The notes below the pieces were generated by a model. That model was given only the letters and a program-made list of their open reading frames with translations, was not told the origin of the DNA and searched no databases. The position numbers were made by a program, and so were the translations under genes. DNA of 64,000 nucleotides from Jannaschia marina (GTDB lineage: Bacteria; Pseudomonadota; Alphaproteobacteria; Rhodobacterales; Rhodobacteraceae): the NCBI RefSeq assembly GCF_013404595.1, contig NZ_JABVAX010000002.1:186001-250000 (forward strand), read 5' to 3'. Below are positions 1 to 9,951 of the stretch, in pieces (the first letter of the stretch is position 1; every line of letters starts with the position of its first letter).

Positions 1-388
1 GGGCCTTCGCCAGGAGGTCGTGCAGTTGGATCTCGCCGAAGGCCCCGCGGGTCTGCTTGTTTTGCAGGATGTCCTGCAGCCCCAGCACGTCGCCCGAGAG
101 CGCCTCGATCTTCTGTTGCGCGGCGTCGATGACCTGCAGGCGGTGCTGAAGCGCGCCGAGGGTCTCGGCGGTGCGCGTGGCGCTGTCCGACAGGCTCGCG
201 CCCATCTGCGCCTCGGTCCGGCGTTGCGCCTCCGTCAGGGCCGAGAGGCCGCCCGCGAGATGCGCCTGCGTGTGCGTCAGGTCGCGCAGGCGCGTGAGCA
301 TCACCAGGATCAGGCCAAGCAGCAGCACGATGCCCGCGCCGCCGATGAGGCCGCCCAGGGTCAGCGGATCGGACAGGTCGAGCGTCAT
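1..388 (-). CDS. rmuC: DNA recombination protein RmuC, N-terminal part (cut by window edge)
   Basis: RmuC proteins are membrane-anchored proteins with a predicted nuclease-like core, linked to limiting recombination at inverted repeats. Only the first 129 residues are visible: a short hydrophobic anchor (about residues 9-32, Gly/Leu/Ile rich), a long charged helical stretch (about 35-110), and then [17 protein letters not shown], which matches the family signature that opens the core. The ATG overlaps the mutL stop as ATGA, so it is probably translated by coupling to mutL. The catalytic part lies outside the window. Family assignment rests on the signature and the anchor plus coiled-coil layout. 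Confidence 0.85.
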   Translation of the reverse strand, partial: MTLDLSDPLTLGGLIGGAGIVLLLGLILVMLTRLRDLTHTQAHLAGGLSALTEAQRRTEAQMGASLSDSATRTAETLGALQHRLQVIDAAQQKIEALSGDVLGLQDILQNKQTRGAFGEIQLHDLLAKA

Positions 389-2178
389 GTGCGCCCGAAG
401 AGCCGCTCGATGTCGGCGAGTTTCAACTCGACGTAGGTGGGGCGGCCATGGTTGCACTGCCCGGAGTGGGGCGTCGCCTCCATCTCTCGCAGGAGCGCGT
501 TCATCTCGGGCGCGGACATGCGCCGGCCCGTGCGGACGGACCCGTGGCAGGCCATGCGCGACAGGATCGCGTCGATCTTCGATTGCAACGACAGCGGATC
601 GGCGTGGTCGTCCTCCTCCAGCTCCTCGATGAGGTCCTGCACGAGGGCCTTGGCCGAACACTGACCGAGGATCGCCGGCGTCTCGCGCACGGCGATGGTG
701 CCCGGCCCGAAGGGCTCGAGCGTGAGGCCGAGCGGCGCGAGGTCGAGTGACAGCAGGCGATCGGCCATGGCCCCGACCTCGACCACCTCGGGGATCAGGA
801 GCGCCTGCGCCCGGATGCCGTGGTCGCGCATCTGCGCCTTCAGGCGCTCGTAGACCAGCCGTTCGTGCGCGGCGTGGGCGTCCACGATCACCATGCCCGT
901 CGCCGTCTGCGCGAGGATCCAGTTCTCGTGCATCTGCGCGCGGGCGGCCCCGAGGGGAAGGGCCTCGGCAGGGCTCTCTTCGGTCCTGACGATCTCCTCG
1001 ACGCGGGCGGAGGGTTCGGCGAAGCCGGGCATCTCGGGCGCGGGGGCCTGCGCGGTATAGGCCGCGCCGCGTGCCCCGAGGGAGGGCCGGTCCATCTGGT
1101 GGCGCGGGGCAGCGGGCCGCTCGGGCGTCATGGCCCCGAGCGTCGCGTCGGAGACGGTGGTGGCGGCGCGGTGCCCCGCCTCGGCCAGGGCATGGCGCAA
1201 TCCGCTCACGATCAGGCCGCGCACGATGCCCGCGTCGCGGAAGCGCACCTCGGTCTTGGCGGGATGGACGTTGCAGTCGACCAGCACCGGGTCGCAGGTC
1301 AGGAAGAGCGCGGCGACGGGGTACCGATCCTTCGAGAGCACGTCCATGTAGGCCCCGCGCAGCGCCCCGGTCAGCATCCGGTCGCGGACGGCGCGGCCGT
1401 TTACGAAGAGGTATTGATGCACCGCGTTGCCGCGCGAATAGGTCGGCAGGCCTGCGTGGCCGGTCAGGCGGAAGCCGTCGCGCTCCGCGTCGATGGAGAG
1501 AGCGTTCGCACCGAAGTCGCGGCCGAGAACGGTGGCGAGGCGGTCGCCCGACGAGGCGGCGGCATCGACGCGAAAGAGGGCGCGGTCGCCGCCCTCGCTC
1601 AGGTCGTGGAGCGCGAAGGCCACGCCCGGTTCCGCTATGGCGAGGCGCTTGATCGTATCGGTGACGGCCATGGTCTCGGAGCGTTCCGACTTCAGGAACT
1701 TCAGCCGCGCAGGCGTCGCATGGAAGAGATCGCGCAGTTCCACCACCGTGCCGGCGCGCAGGGCGGCGGGCTTCACCGGGTCCATGCGCCCGCCCGAGAC
1801 GTGGATCGTCGCCGCGCCGTCGCTGCCCGCGGCGCGCGAGGTGATCGTGAGCCGACCGACCGCGCCGAGCGAGGGTAACGCCTCACCGCGGAAGCCGAAG
1901 GAATGGATGTTGAGAAGGTCGCTGCCGTCGATCTTGGAGGTCGCGTGGCGGCTCAGGGCGAGCGGTAGGTCCGCATCGGCGATGCCGTGGCCGTCGTCGG
2001 TGACGCGGATCAGCGTGCGTCCGCCATCGGCGATGTCGATGCGGATGCGGCTCGCGCCGGCATCGAGGGCGTTCTCCACCAGCTCCTTCACGGCAGAGGC
2101 GGGGCGTTCCACCACCTCGCCCGCAGCGATGCGGTTCACCGCGCCTTCGTCCAGCTGACGGATGCGGGGGAGGATCAT
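385..2178 (-). CDS. mutL: DNA mismatch repair protein MutL
   Basis: MutL couples mismatch recognition by MutS to strand incision. The N-terminal GHKL ATPase is complete: [28 protein letters not shown], the DDGHGI box, HATSKI and GFRGEAL all lie in the first 110 residues. The C-terminal dimerisation domain carries [12 protein letters not shown] (the DQHAx2Ex4E metal-binding motif with Q changed to A), [10 protein letters not shown] and [11 protein letters not shown], so it looks like an endonuclease-proficient MutL, as expected where MutH is absent. Start: the ATG giving MILPRIRQ is preferred because homologues begin about there; another ATG lies 7 codons upstream at 2199 and neither has a strong ribosome binding site. 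A linker of about 90 residues rich in Pro and Ala joins the domains. Confidence 0.93.
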   Translation of the reverse strand: MILPRIRQLDEGAVNRIAAGEVVERPASAVKELVENALDAGASRIRIDIADGGRTLIRVTDDGHGIADADLPLALSRHATSKIDGSDLLNIHSFGFRGEALPSLGAVGRLTITSRAAGSDGAATIHVSGGRMDPVKPAALRAGTVVELRDLFHATPARLKFLKSERSETMAVTDTIKRLAIAEPGVAFALHDLSEGGDRALFRVDAAASSGDRLATVLGRDFGANALSIDAERDGFRLTGHAGLPTYSRGNAVHQYLFVNGRAVRDRMLTGALRGAYMDVLSKDRYPVAALFLTCDPVLVDCNVHPAKTEVRFRDAGIVRGLIVSGLRHALAEAGHRAATTVSDATLGAMTPERPAAPRHQMDRPSLGARGAAYTAQAPAPEMPGFAEPSARVEEIVRTEESPAEALPLGAARAQMHENWILAQTATGMVIVDAHAAHERLVYERLKAQMRDHGIRAQALLIPEVVEVGAMADRLLSLDLAPLGLTLEPFGPGTIAVRETPAILGQCSAKALVQDLIEELEEDDHADPLSLQSKIDAILSRMACHGSVRTGRRMSAPEMNALLREMEATPHSGQCNHGRPTYVELKLADIERLFGRT

Positions 2179-2238
2179 CTTGTGTTCATACGCGCCCATT
2201 CCCCAAGGGGTAGCATGGACGCGCGGGATTCGGAAAGG

Positions 2239-3558
2239 TCAGAAGCTGCCCGACCGGAGGCCGTCCGGCTGCCCGACGACGACGAAATGGAGGTCTTCCG
2301 GCCGCAGGAGTTCGGCGGCGACGCGCTTTACGTCGTCGAGCGTCACGGCCTCGATCCGGTCGTTGCGGTTCGGGATGTAGTCGATCGGCAGGTCGAGGCT
2401 CTGCATCCCCGTCAGAATGCCGGCAATCCGCGAATTCCCGTCGAACCGGAGCGGGTAGGCCCCGGTCAGATAGGTCTTCGCGGCGTCCAGTTCCTCCGGC
2501 GTCACACCCTCCTCGGCGATGTGCGCCCATTCGGCGCGGACGATCTCGATCGCCTCGGCCGCCTTGTCGTTCGAGGAGGAGAATTGGCCCAGCATCTCTT
2601 CCGACTTGTCGCGGGGCGACAGGAAGGTGCCGATGCCGTAGGTCAGGCCCCGCTTCTCGCGCACTTCCGTCATGAGGCGGCTGTCGAAGCCGCGGCCGCC
2701 GATGATGTGGTTCAGGATGAAGGCCGCGAAATAATCGGGGTCGTCGAAGGCGATGCCGGAGTGGCCGAAGAGCACGACCGACTGCGGCGACGGAAAGTCG
2801 ACGACCGTGATGCCGCCGTCGAGCGCCGTCTCGACCTCGGGGATATCGACCGGATCGCTTTCGGGCAGGTCGCCCAGAAGACGGTCGAGCAGGGGGGCAA
2901 GCTCTTCGGCGGTGATGTCGCCGGTCACGCCGACGCGCGCGCGGTCGCGGGTGAGCGCGCGGGTGTGCGCGGTGCGCAGGTCGTCGATGTTGAGCGCGGC
3001 GACGGTCTCGGGCGTGCCCTCGATCCTGCTGCCGTAGGGATGCTCGGGGAAGCTCAGCGCGGCGAATGTCTCCCCGGCGATCTCCTGCGGGTCGCGGGCG
3101 TCGGCGGCGAGGCCGGCGAGCACCTGCTCGCGGACGCGCTCCACCGCCTCGGGGTCGAAGCTGGGATCGACGAGGGCCGCACGCATGAGGTCGACGCTTT
3201 CCTCCCGGTTCTCGGTCAGGAAGCTCAGGCCGATCGTCACGCTGTCGTTGTTCGCGTCGAAATCGGTTCGGGCGGCCAGGGCCTCGCGCCGTTCGGAAAA
3301 GGCCCGGGCGTCCATGTCGCCGGCTCCTTCCTCGAGGAGGCCCATCATCAGGTAGGTCGCGCCCCGCGCCTCGAGCGGTTCCTCGTTGGCCCCGCCCTCG
3401 AACTGCACCTCGATCGAGGTGAAGGGGATCGAATGTTCCTCCACGAGCCAGGCGGTGATTCCGCCGGGCGTGGTGATTTCCTGGATCTCGACCTCCGCCA
3501 CGGCGGGCAGGGGCAGCAGGATCGCCGCGGCGAGCGCGGTGGTCAGACGGGCGATCAT
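2239..3558 (-). CDS. M16 family peptidase-like protein, non-catalytic partner
   Basis: A 439-residue periplasmic protein with a signal peptide (residues 1-21, ending AVA) and the M16 (pitrilysin) fold. Where an active M16 enzyme has HxxEH, this protein reads YLMMG (within RGATYLMMGLLEEG), so His, Glu and His are all replaced and zinc cannot bind in the usual way. Such inactive subunits usually pair with an active M16 protein. The next gene upstream encodes that active partner, and the two overlap by ATGA (3555-3558), which supports a heterodimer made at fixed stoichiometry. The C-terminal half keeps the Arg/Tyr-rich substrate-binding region (KRGLTYGIGTFLSPRDKSEE). The substrate is unknown. 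Confidence 0.85.
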   Translation of the reverse strand: MIARLTTALAAAILLPLPAVAEVEIQEITTPGGITAWLVEEHSIPFTSIEVQFEGGANEEPLEARGATYLMMGLLEEGAGDMDARAFSERREALAARTDFDANNDSVTIGLSFLTENREESVDLMRAALVDPSFDPEAVERVREQVLAGLAADARDPQEIAGETFAALSFPEHPYGSRIEGTPETVAALNIDDLRTAHTRALTRDRARVGVTGDITAEELAPLLDRLLGDLPESDPVDIPEVETALDGGITVVDFPSPQSVVLFGHSGIAFDDPDYFAAFILNHIIGGRGFDSRLMTEVREKRGLTYGIGTFLSPRDKSEEMLGQFSSSNDKAAEAIEIVRAEWAHIAEEGVTPEELDAAKTYLTGAYPLRFDGNSRIAGILTGMQSLDLPIDYIPNRNDRIEAVTLDDVKRVAAELLRPEDLHFVVVGQPDGLRSGSF

Positions 3559-5060
3559 TGGTCGGTCTCCTCCGGCTGGGTGATCTGCGGGGCGGGCACC
3601 TCGGTCGCAGGTGCCTCCGGGTCCGCGGGCGCGGCTGGGGTCTCCGGCGCCTCCGGTAACGTTGCGGTACCGGGGGCCTGCGACACGGGCTCGATCCGCG
3701 CCGCGGTCGGGGGTGCCGCCGGTTCCGGTTTCCTGAGGTATCCCGTCACCGACCGCTCGGGCCGGAAGACGCGGCGCGCGGCGGCGAGGATGTCCTCCTC
3801 CGTCACGGCGGCCAGGATCTCGGGCCAGTCGAGCACGTCCTGCACCGTCAGGCCGCTGGTGATCGCCGTGCCGAATTCGCGCGCGCGGCCTTGCAGGCTG
3901 TCGCGTTCGTAGATCGAGGCGGCGCGGATCTGGGTGCGCATCCGCTCGAGCTGCGCGGGGTCGATCCCCTCTTCCAGGATGGTGTCGATCATGCGATCGA
4001 GATCGGCTTCGGCCTGTTCCAGCGTGCGGTCCGGCGTCGGCAGGACGGCGAGGCTGAAGGTCGTGTCGTCGTAGGACGTGCCGCTGTAGGAGGCCTGTGT
4101 GTAGAGCGCGACGCCCTCCTCCTGCTCGAGGATCCGGCCCATGACCGAGGTGGCCGGCGAGCCGCCCATGATCTCGGCCAGAAGGGTGAGCGCCGCGGCC
4201 TCCTCCTGATTGCCCGTGTCGCGTTCGGGCGCGAGGTAGCTGCGGACGACATAGGGGTTCGAGACGCGCGCATCTTCGTAGGTCAACCGCCGGGGCGAGA
4301 CCTGCGGCGGCTCCGAAGGACGCACGCGGGGCCCGAGCCCCGGGGTCGGCTCGATCGGGCCGTAGTGCGTCTCGGCAAGCGCGCGGACCTCCTCGGGCTC
4401 GACGTCGCCGGCGACGATCAGCGTGGCGTTGTTCGGTGCATAGAAGCGACGGTAGAAGGCAAGCGCATCCTCGAGCGTCAGCTCCGAGACCTCGTGCCTC
4501 CAGCCGATGATCGGGATGCGGTAGGGATGGTTGAGGTACTGCGCGGCGCTCCGCATCTCACCGAAGATCGCGCCGGGGTTCGACTCCGTCCGCTGCGCGC
4601 GCTCTTCCAGGACGACGTCGCGTTCGGTCAGCATGTCCTCGTCGTCGAGCACGAGGTTGCGCATCCGGTCCGCCTCCATCCGCATCATCAGCTCCAGCCG
4701 GTCGGCGGCGACGCGCTGGAAGTAGCCGGTGTAGTCGTAGGAGGTGAAGGCGTTGTCCGAGCCGCCTTGCGCCGAGACCGTGCGGCTGAACTCCCCCGGC
4801 TCCAGCGTGTCGGTGCCCTTGAACATCAGGTGCTCGAGAAAATGCGCGATGCCCGACTTGCCTGGCGGCTCGTCGGCGGCCCCGACGTCGTACCAGACCA
4901 TATGCACGACGACGGGGGCGCGGTGATCCTCGATCACGATGGCCTCCATGCCGTTGTCGAGGGTGAAGGTCGTCACGGTGTCGTCGGTGACCTGCGCGAG
5001 CGTCGGCTGGGCCAGCATAAGCGGCAGCATCAGGCCGGCGACGAGAGTGCGAATGGGCAA
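3555..5060 (-). CDS. M16 family zinc peptidase, catalytic subunit
   Basis: A 501-residue secreted zinc peptidase. The signal peptide covers about residues 1-23 (ending LAQ). The zinc motif HFLEH is at about residues 73-77, followed about 75 residues later by the distal Glu region TERDVVLEE, as in active M16B enzymes. A Pro/Ala/Glu-rich tail of about 55 residues follows the second M16 domain and is probably disordered. The start is taken as TTG at 5060 because a strong GGAGGAG sits 7 bases upstream and the signal peptide begins there; the reading frame stays open far upstream without family-like sequence. It overlaps the inactive partner gene by 4 bases. Confidence 0.88.
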   Translation of the reverse strand: MPIRTLVAGLMLPLMLAQPTLAQVTDDTVTTFTLDNGMEAIVIEDHRAPVVVHMVWYDVGAADEPPGKSGIAHFLEHLMFKGTDTLEPGEFSRTVSAQGGSDNAFTSYDYTGYFQRVAADRLELMMRMEADRMRNLVLDDEDMLTERDVVLEERAQRTESNPGAIFGEMRSAAQYLNHPYRIPIIGWRHEVSELTLEDALAFYRRFYAPNNATLIVAGDVEPEEVRALAETHYGPIEPTPGLGPRVRPSEPPQVSPRRLTYEDARVSNPYVVRSYLAPERDTGNQEEAAALTLLAEIMGGSPATSVMGRILEQEEGVALYTQASYSGTSYDDTTFSLAVLPTPDRTLEQAEADLDRMIDTILEEGIDPAQLERMRTQIRAASIYERDSLQGRAREFGTAITSGLTVQDVLDWPEILAAVTEEDILAAARRVFRPERSVTGYLRKPEPAAPPTAARIEPVSQAPGTATLPEAPETPAAPADPEAPATEVPAPQITQPEETDQ

Positions 5061-5101
5061 GGGCGTCTCCTCCGGAAGTCCTCGTTTGGGGATGGACCTA
5101 T

Positions 5102-5113
5102 GCGGTGCACCGC
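5102..5113. promoter_or_regulatory. 12-bp perfect palindrome upstream of the M16 peptidase pair
   Basis: GCGGTGCACCGC is a perfect palindrome in the 104-base gap upstream of the TTG start at 5060. On the minus strand it lies between TTGAAT and TAGGTC, which are 16 bases apart and could be a weak -35/-10 pair, the usual place for a repressor site. The promoter match is poor, so the operator role is only a suggestion. Confidence 0.3.
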
Positions 5114-5164
5114 GCAATTCAAAGGCACCTGACGCTGGTGTGAGCGGGTGGCGGCCGGTCGCGG

Positions 5165-5542
5165 TCAGCCGGTGTAGGCGGTCACCTCGATTTCGACCCG
5201 GGCCGTCGCGGGCGACAGGCGCGCGACCTCGACGATGGTGCTGGCCGGCAGGGCAGTGGCAAAGGCGGCGCGGTGCAGGGGCGTGATGGCGTCGGCGTCG
5301 TCGAGATCGGTCAGGTAGACGGTGGAGCGCACCACGGCGTCGAAGCCCGTGCCCGCCTCCGTGAGCGCGGTCTCGACAAGCGCGAGGGCCGCGCGGAATT
5401 GCCCCTCCGTGTCGCGCGACAGATCGTCGCCCCGCGCCATCGTGCCCGAGACCCAGACATGCGGCCCCGCCTGAACGGCGCGGCTGTAGCCGTAGTCGTC
5501 TTCCGATGCGTAGCCCGAGCGGATCCGCCGCCGGGCGCTCAT
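5165..5542 (-). CDS. RidA family protein (YjgF/YER057c/UK114)
   Basis: A 125-residue protein of the RidA superfamily, whose best-known members hydrolyse reactive enamine/imine intermediates released by PLP enzymes. The full small-domain fold is present: VSGTMARG near residue 32, STVYLTDLDDADAI near 75, and the C-terminal block with the conserved Arg (ATARVEIEVTAY) that binds the substrate carboxylate in deaminating members. The start ATG overlaps the stop of the upstream lipoprotein gene as ATGA (5539-5542). The exact subfamily and substrate cannot be read from sequence. Confidence 0.87.
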   Translation of the reverse strand: MSARRRIRSGYASEDDYGYSRAVQAGPHVWVSGTMARGDDLSRDTEGQFRAALALVETALTEAGTGFDAVVRSTVYLTDLDDADAITPLHRAAFATALPASTIVEVARLSPATARVEIEVTAYTG

Positions 5543-6048
5543 TGCGTCGCCGGGTCGGGCGGCGCGGCCACCGTGCGGACGCCGATGCGGCGCAGGCGGT
5601 AGAGCTCGGCATATTGGTCGAGCGACTGGCTGCGGTAGGCCTTGAAGTAGGTCGAGACGCTGAACACACGTTCGAGCAGGCGGGCGTCGTTGGCGCGACG
5701 GAACGCCAGATCCTCGGCGGCAAGCTGACCGCGGATGTTGCCGTTCACTCCGTAGCGCTGAACGCTCGCCAGCAGGCGGCCGTCGGCATTGCTGCCGCGG
5801 GAGGCGTTGCCGCCGAGCGCCGCGACGGCCTCGGCCTCGGGCTGTCGGTCCACACGGTTCGCGCCGCCGGGCGTGGGCGCGGGAAGGGCCGCGAGGTCCG
5901 GCGGCGTCTCGAGCGGGCGCGTCGGCAGGATCGAGAACTCGTCCGGCGTCCGGTCGGTCTTGCGGATGTTGAAGAGCTGCGGGTTGTCGCGCGCGCAGGC
6001 GGCCAGCATCGCCACCAGCACCCCCATCCCGATAAGCCGTCCGATCAT
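5539..6048 (-). CDS. DUF3035 lipoprotein
   Basis: A 169-residue lipoprotein: hydrophobic signal of 17 residues and a lipobox LAAC with Cys18, so it should be lipidated and processed by signal peptidase II, whose gene lies immediately upstream. The mature part carries the DUF3035 hallmark PDEFSILPTRPLETPPDLAALP around residues 35-57, then a Gly/Asn-rich region and a helical C-terminus. DUF3035 proteins are common in Rhodobacterales; no function is established. It is coupled to the downstream RidA gene. Confidence 0.82.
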   Translation of the reverse strand: MIGRLIGMGVLVAMLAACARDNPQLFNIRKTDRTPDEFSILPTRPLETPPDLAALPAPTPGGANRVDRQPEAEAVAALGGNASRGSNADGRLLASVQRYGVNGNIRGQLAAEDLAFRRANDARLLERVFSVSTYFKAYRSQSLDQYAELYRLRRIGVRTVAAPPDPATQ

Positions 6049-6103
6049 TGCGAAGGCTCCCTTTCCTGCCTTTGCCCGTTCCTAGCCCATGCCCGGCCCG
6101 GCG

Positions 6104-6580
6104 TCACGGGGTCTTCGACGCCTTGGCCCTGCCATCCTCTCCGAAGAAGATCAGCCCCGCCGCACCGGCGAAGATGAAGACGTCGGCCAGGTTGAAGGCA
6201 TAGGGGTTCTGGATGCCGCAGCAGGACATGTTGAGAAAGTCCGCCACCGCGCCGTAGATCACCCGGTCGAGCGCATTGGCGAGCGCGCCGCCGACGATGA
6301 GACCCGCCGAGATGAACCCGAGCGGTCGCGTGAAGCTGCGCGCCCAGCGGATCAGGAGGGCCGAGACGGCCACCGCGATCGCCACCAGAAGCCAGCGTGC
6401 GCCGGCCCCCGAGAGGAGGCCGAAGTTGATGCCCTCGTTCCAGCCCATGCGGAAGACGAGGAAGGGCGGCAGCACCTCCATCACGAGCCGGGTCTGCAGG
6501 TCGAGGAGATGCACGACCAGAACCTTCGAGAGCTGGTCGATGCCGAAGGCGGCGAGGGCGGAGATCCAGAGCGCGCGCAT
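6104..6580 (-). CDS. lspA: Lipoprotein signal peptidase (signal peptidase II)
   Basis: An inner-membrane aspartyl protease of 158 residues that removes the signal peptide from prolipoproteins. Four hydrophobic segments are visible. The catalytic aspartates sit in the two family motifs, GGALANALDRV (about residue 104) and AFNLADVFIF (about residue 132). The ATG at 6580 shares one base with the purH stop (TGATG), so it is coupled to purH. The reading frame stays open further upstream, but that part is the antisense of purH codons in another frame, so the ATG at 6580 is taken. Confidence 0.94.
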   Translation of the reverse strand: MRALWISALAAFGIDQLSKVLVVHLLDLQTRLVMEVLPPFLVFRMGWNEGINFGLLSGAGARWLLVAIAVAVSALLIRWARSFTRPLGFISAGLIVGGALANALDRVIYGAVADFLNMSCCGIQNPYAFNLADVFIFAGAAGLIFFGEDGRAKASKTP

Positions 6581-8154
6581 CAGTGACGGAAGTGCCGCAT
6601 ACCGGTGAAGACCATGGCGAGCCCGGCGTCGTCGGCGGCGGCGATCACCTCGTCGTCGCGCATTGAGCCGCCGGGCTGGATCACCGCGGTCGCGCCCGCC
6701 TCGGCGGCGGCAAGCAGACCGTCGGCGAAGGGGAAGAAGGCGTCGGAGGCCACGACGGAACCCACGGCGGCGCTCTCGGACAGGCCCAGCACTTCGGCCA
6801 CGTCGAGCGCCTTGCGCGCCGCGATGCGGGAGCTGTCGAGGCGGCTCATCTGGCCCGCCCCCACGCCGACGGTCGCGCCGTCCTTGGCGTAGATGATGGC
6901 GTTGGATTTCACGTGCTTGGCGACGGTCCAGGCGAACATGAGGTCGCGCATCTGGGCCTCGGTCGGGGCCAGCTTGGTGACGACCTTCAGGTCGGCGGGC
7001 GCGATATGGCCCGCGTCCTTGTCCTGCACGAGCCATCCCCCCGCGACCTGCTTCATGGCGCGGTTCGGGGCCTTCGGGTCGGGCAGGGTGCCGGTGGTCA
7101 ACAGGCGCAGGTTCTTCTTGGCGGCGAAGACGGCCCTTGCCTCCTCGGTGGCGTCGGGGGCGATGACGACCTCGGTGAAGATGCCGGCCATGAGTTCCGC
7201 CGTCTCCGCGTCCAATGTGCCGTTCAGGGCGACGATGCCGCCGAAGGCCGAGGTCCGGTCGCAGTCGAAGGCACGCTGGTAAGCCTGGGCGAGGGTGTCG
7301 CCGGTCGCCACGCCGCAGGGGTTGGCGTGCTTGATGATCGCGACGGCGGGTCGGTCGGTGAATTCGGCCACCAGTTCGACGGCAGCATCGGTGTCGTTGA
7401 TGTTGTTGTAGCTCAGGTCCTTGCCCTGATGCTGCGTCGCGGTGGCGACGCCGGGGCGCGCGCTGCCGTCGGTATAGAAGGCGGCGGTCTGGTGCGGGTT
7501 CTCGCCGTAGCGAAGCGTCTGGGTCAGGGTTGCGGCGGCGGCGATGCGGCGCGGCGTCTCCTCGAAGCGGGCCATCCAGGTGGCGACGGCGGCATCGTAG
7601 GCGGCGGTGCGCCCGTAGGCGATGGCCGACTGACGCTGCCGGAAGGGCAGGGTCGTCGCGCCGTCGTTGGCGTCGAGTTCTGCGAGCAGCGCGGCGTAGT
7701 CCTCGGGGTCGGTGACGACGCAGGTGAAGGCCTGGTTCTTGGCGCCCGCGCGGATCATGGCAGGGCCGCCGATGTCGATGTTCTCGATGCAGGTCGCCTC
7801 GTCCGCGCCGGAGGCCACGGTGGCCTCGAACGGGTAGAGGTTCACCACCAGCAGGTCGATCCCGCCGATGCCATGCTCGTCCATGGCCGCCGCGTGGTCG
7901 GGGTTGTCGCGGAGCGCCAGAAGCCCGCCATGGACCTTCGGGTGCAGCGTCTTGACGCGGCCGTCCATCATCTCGGGAAAGCCTGTGACCTCGGCCACGT
8001 CCTTGACCGTCAGACCCGCGTCGCGCAGCGCCCTGGCCGACCCGCCGGTCGACAGCAGTTCCACGCCACGCGCGGCCAGCGCCTGCCCCAGGTCGATCAG
8101 CCCCCCCTTGTCCGAGACGGAAATGAGGGCGCGTTTCAGCGGCACGGCAGTCAT
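6580..8154 (-). CDS. purH: Bifunctional AICAR formyltransferase / IMP cyclohydrolase
   Basis: PurH catalyses the last two steps of IMP synthesis: formylation of AICAR with 10-formyl-THF and ring closure. The 524-residue length is typical. The N-terminal IMPCH domain shows [17 protein letters not shown] and [19 protein letters not shown] (about residues 59-77). The AICARFT domain shows LRYGENPHQ and KHANPCG (about residue 265). Start is the ATG giving [16 protein letters not shown]; upstream in-frame codons belong to the heparinase-gene end. It lies 11 bases after the heparinase II/III gene and overlaps lspA by one base. Confidence 0.96.
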   Translation of the reverse strand: MTAVPLKRALISVSDKGGLIDLGQALAARGVELLSTGGSARALRDAGLTVKDVAEVTGFPEMMDGRVKTLHPKVHGGLLALRDNPDHAAAMDEHGIGGIDLLVVNLYPFEATVASGADEATCIENIDIGGPAMIRAGAKNQAFTCVVTDPEDYAALLAELDANDGATTLPFRQRQSAIAYGRTAAYDAAVATWMARFEETPRRIAAAATLTQTLRYGENPHQTAAFYTDGSARPGVATATQHQGKDLSYNNINDTDAAVELVAEFTDRPAVAIIKHANPCGVATGDTLAQAYQRAFDCDRTSAFGGIVALNGTLDAETAELMAGIFTEVVIAPDATEEARAVFAAKKNLRLLTTGTLPDPKAPNRAMKQVAGGWLVQDKDAGHIAPADLKVVTKLAPTEAQMRDLMFAWTVAKHVKSNAIIYAKDGATVGVGAGQMSRLDSSRIAARKALDVAEVLGLSESAAVGSVVASDAFFPFADGLLAAAEAGATAVIQPGGSMRDDEVIAAADDAGLAMVFTGMRHFRH

Positions 8155-8165
8155 GGGCACATCCT

Positions 8166-9884
8166 TCAGAGGCCTTCGGCGTCGGTCGGCGGCAGCTCCG
8201 TCGCCTCCTGCGCGCGAGTCAGGGTCCAATCGATGGTCGCGGCATAGGACACAAGGGCGTCGGATAAAACCACCTGTTGCGCCGCGCGCGGCTTCAGCCG
8301 TCCGGGTTCGAGGTGGACGGAGGGTTCCAGCGAGAGCTTCATCTCCTGCCCGGGCCGGAACACCCAGATTTCGCCCGAGGGCAGCGCGAGCGAGACGGCC
8401 CGCCCACCCATGTCGATCTCGGCCTCGGTGTCGGGATGCAGGTGGAAGCGGATCGCGAAGGGCAGGCCGCGCGGCCGCAGGTCGGCGCGGGCATCGTCGA
8501 GCTGCTCCTTGTCGGCATTCGTCATCGCGCGCAGCGACTCCTCGCCTTCGAGCGTGCGGCCATCGGTCGAGAGCACCAGCCGCCTAAGATGCGTGAGCCC
8601 ATGCGTGCGCCCGTAGCCATCGTGCGAGAGCACCACGGTCGAGGCCCGGCGCGAGGCGCTGCGCTGCCACTGCACCTTGCGCGGCGGCTGGATCAGGGGC
8701 GCGATCTGCCGCTTGCCGACGTCGAGAAGCGGCCCGACCCGCGCGCTCGACCAGCCGGTGATCTCCAGCGTCGAATGGGACGCCGTGGCCCGCCCGGCGC
8801 GGTGCCAGTCCGGCCCGAAGGCCCCGCCGGGGCCGCAATTGACGATAACCGGGCAATTGCCGCTCGTCATCTCGAAGGCCAGCGTCGAGGCATGGCCCGA
8901 GCCGCTGGCCGCGCCGGTCGGCGGCGGCCCGGCGTCGACGATGAGCGTCGTGCGTCCGTGTGTCATCGGCGCGAACCCCATGGCGAGGCCGCTGTCGTTG
9001 CGCGTGCGGATGCCCGAATTGGCCAGCACCCGGTCCAGTCGCCCCGGCCGCCCGCGCCCGCCCCCGTGGAAGCGCGCCAGCCCACCGTCGGCGTGACGCA
9101 GCGCGCGCAGCGTCGGCACGATCCGCCCCTGCGCCGCCAGCAGGTCGTCGGGTGCCCGGCCCTGCGCGGCCAGCGCCTCGATCGCCCAGCCAAGGAGCAT
9201 CGCCACCTCGAGGAGCGCCTCCGGGTTGCGGGCTGCGATCCCGCCGTCGGCCCCCACGTCGTCGCGTGCAGCCGCGGTCAGCGCGCGTGTCGCCGCCGGG
9301 GCCACGTCCGACATGCCCTCGAGCGTGAGACCCGCGTAGAGAAGCCCTGTCAGGGCCTCGATCCGGGCCAGGCCCGCGGGAGCCTCGTCCCATTCGTCCC
9401 GGAGATAGGCCGCCTGACGGTAGAGAAGGTCGAAGTAGAGTTTCTGATCCCGCGTCGCCATCCCGGCGAGCAGGGTCGGCGCGTGGCTGATCTGTCGCAG
9501 GAGCCGCCGCCCCGTCAGGGCCGCATCCCAGCCCGGGCCGCGTCCGCGACCGAACCGGCGACCCCAGTCGAGCACCCAGGCCTGCGCCGAGTCGCGCGCA
9601 CCCCGGCCCCCGGCGGCCAGCATATCGTCGAGCCAGCCCATTCCGTGCAGCTGCATTTCGAACGGGGTCGAGGGGGGCGTCACGTCCCACGGGCTCCGCC
9701 CCGGAGCCTCCACCAGTTGGCCCGCAAGGTGCCAGAGCCCCGACAGGATCTGCTGCCCCCGGCGAACCGACCCGGTGCCGCGTGGCTCGGGCTGCCAGAC
9801 GAGGCTGCGCGTCCCCTTGGGTGCGCGCGCGCGGGTCAGCCGCCAGCCGGTACGGATACGATCGCGGAAGCTCTGAGTGCTCAT
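8166..9884 (-). CDS. Heparinase II/III family protein
   Basis: A 572-residue protein with an N-terminal alpha/alpha toroid-like half (Trp/Leu/Arg-rich helices to about residue 320) and a C-terminal beta-sandwich half with the heparinase II/III signature ([33 protein letters not shown]). The family includes polysaccharide lyases acting on uronic-acid polymers. No signal peptide is seen, and Rhodobacterales genomes carry this cytosolic-looking type next to purH, so a role in envelope or capsular polysaccharide turnover is only inferred. Start is set at ATG 9884 (MSTQSFRDR) with AGG just upstream; an in-frame ATG lies 13 codons earlier. Confidence 0.78.
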   Translation of the reverse strand: MSTQSFRDRIRTGWRLTRARAPKGTRSLVWQPEPRGTGSVRRGQQILSGLWHLAGQLVEAPGRSPWDVTPPSTPFEMQLHGMGWLDDMLAAGGRGARDSAQAWVLDWGRRFGRGRGPGWDAALTGRRLLRQISHAPTLLAGMATRDQKLYFDLLYRQAAYLRDEWDEAPAGLARIEALTGLLYAGLTLEGMSDVAPAATRALTAAARDDVGADGGIAARNPEALLEVAMLLGWAIEALAAQGRAPDDLLAAQGRIVPTLRALRHADGGLARFHGGGRGRPGRLDRVLANSGIRTRNDSGLAMGFAPMTHGRTTLIVDAGPPPTGAASGSGHASTLAFEMTSGNCPVIVNCGPGGAFGPDWHRAGRATASHSTLEITGWSSARVGPLLDVGKRQIAPLIQPPRKVQWQRSASRRASTVVLSHDGYGRTHGLTHLRRLVLSTDGRTLEGEESLRAMTNADKEQLDDARADLRPRGLPFAIRFHLHPDTEAEIDMGGRAVSLALPSGEIWVFRPGQEMKLSLEPSVHLEPGRLKPRAAQQVVLSDALVSYAATIDWTLTRAQEATELPPTDAEGL

Positions 9885-9951
9885 CCTGACTGCCCTGCGG
9901 GGTCTGTTTCGACCCATTGGCACGAGAGTTTACGCCCGCCGGCGCGATCTG

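Noticed and set aside
1987..3912. 641-codon open frame on the plus strand
   Set aside because: It is antisense to mutL and the M16 genes, has no recognisable domain, and high-GC codon bias makes long antisense frames common here.
5061..5723. Upstream extension of the M16 peptidase frame to 5723
   Set aside because: The extension is antisense-frame sequence within the RidA and lipoprotein genes, while TTG 5060 has GGAGGAG and starts the signal peptide.
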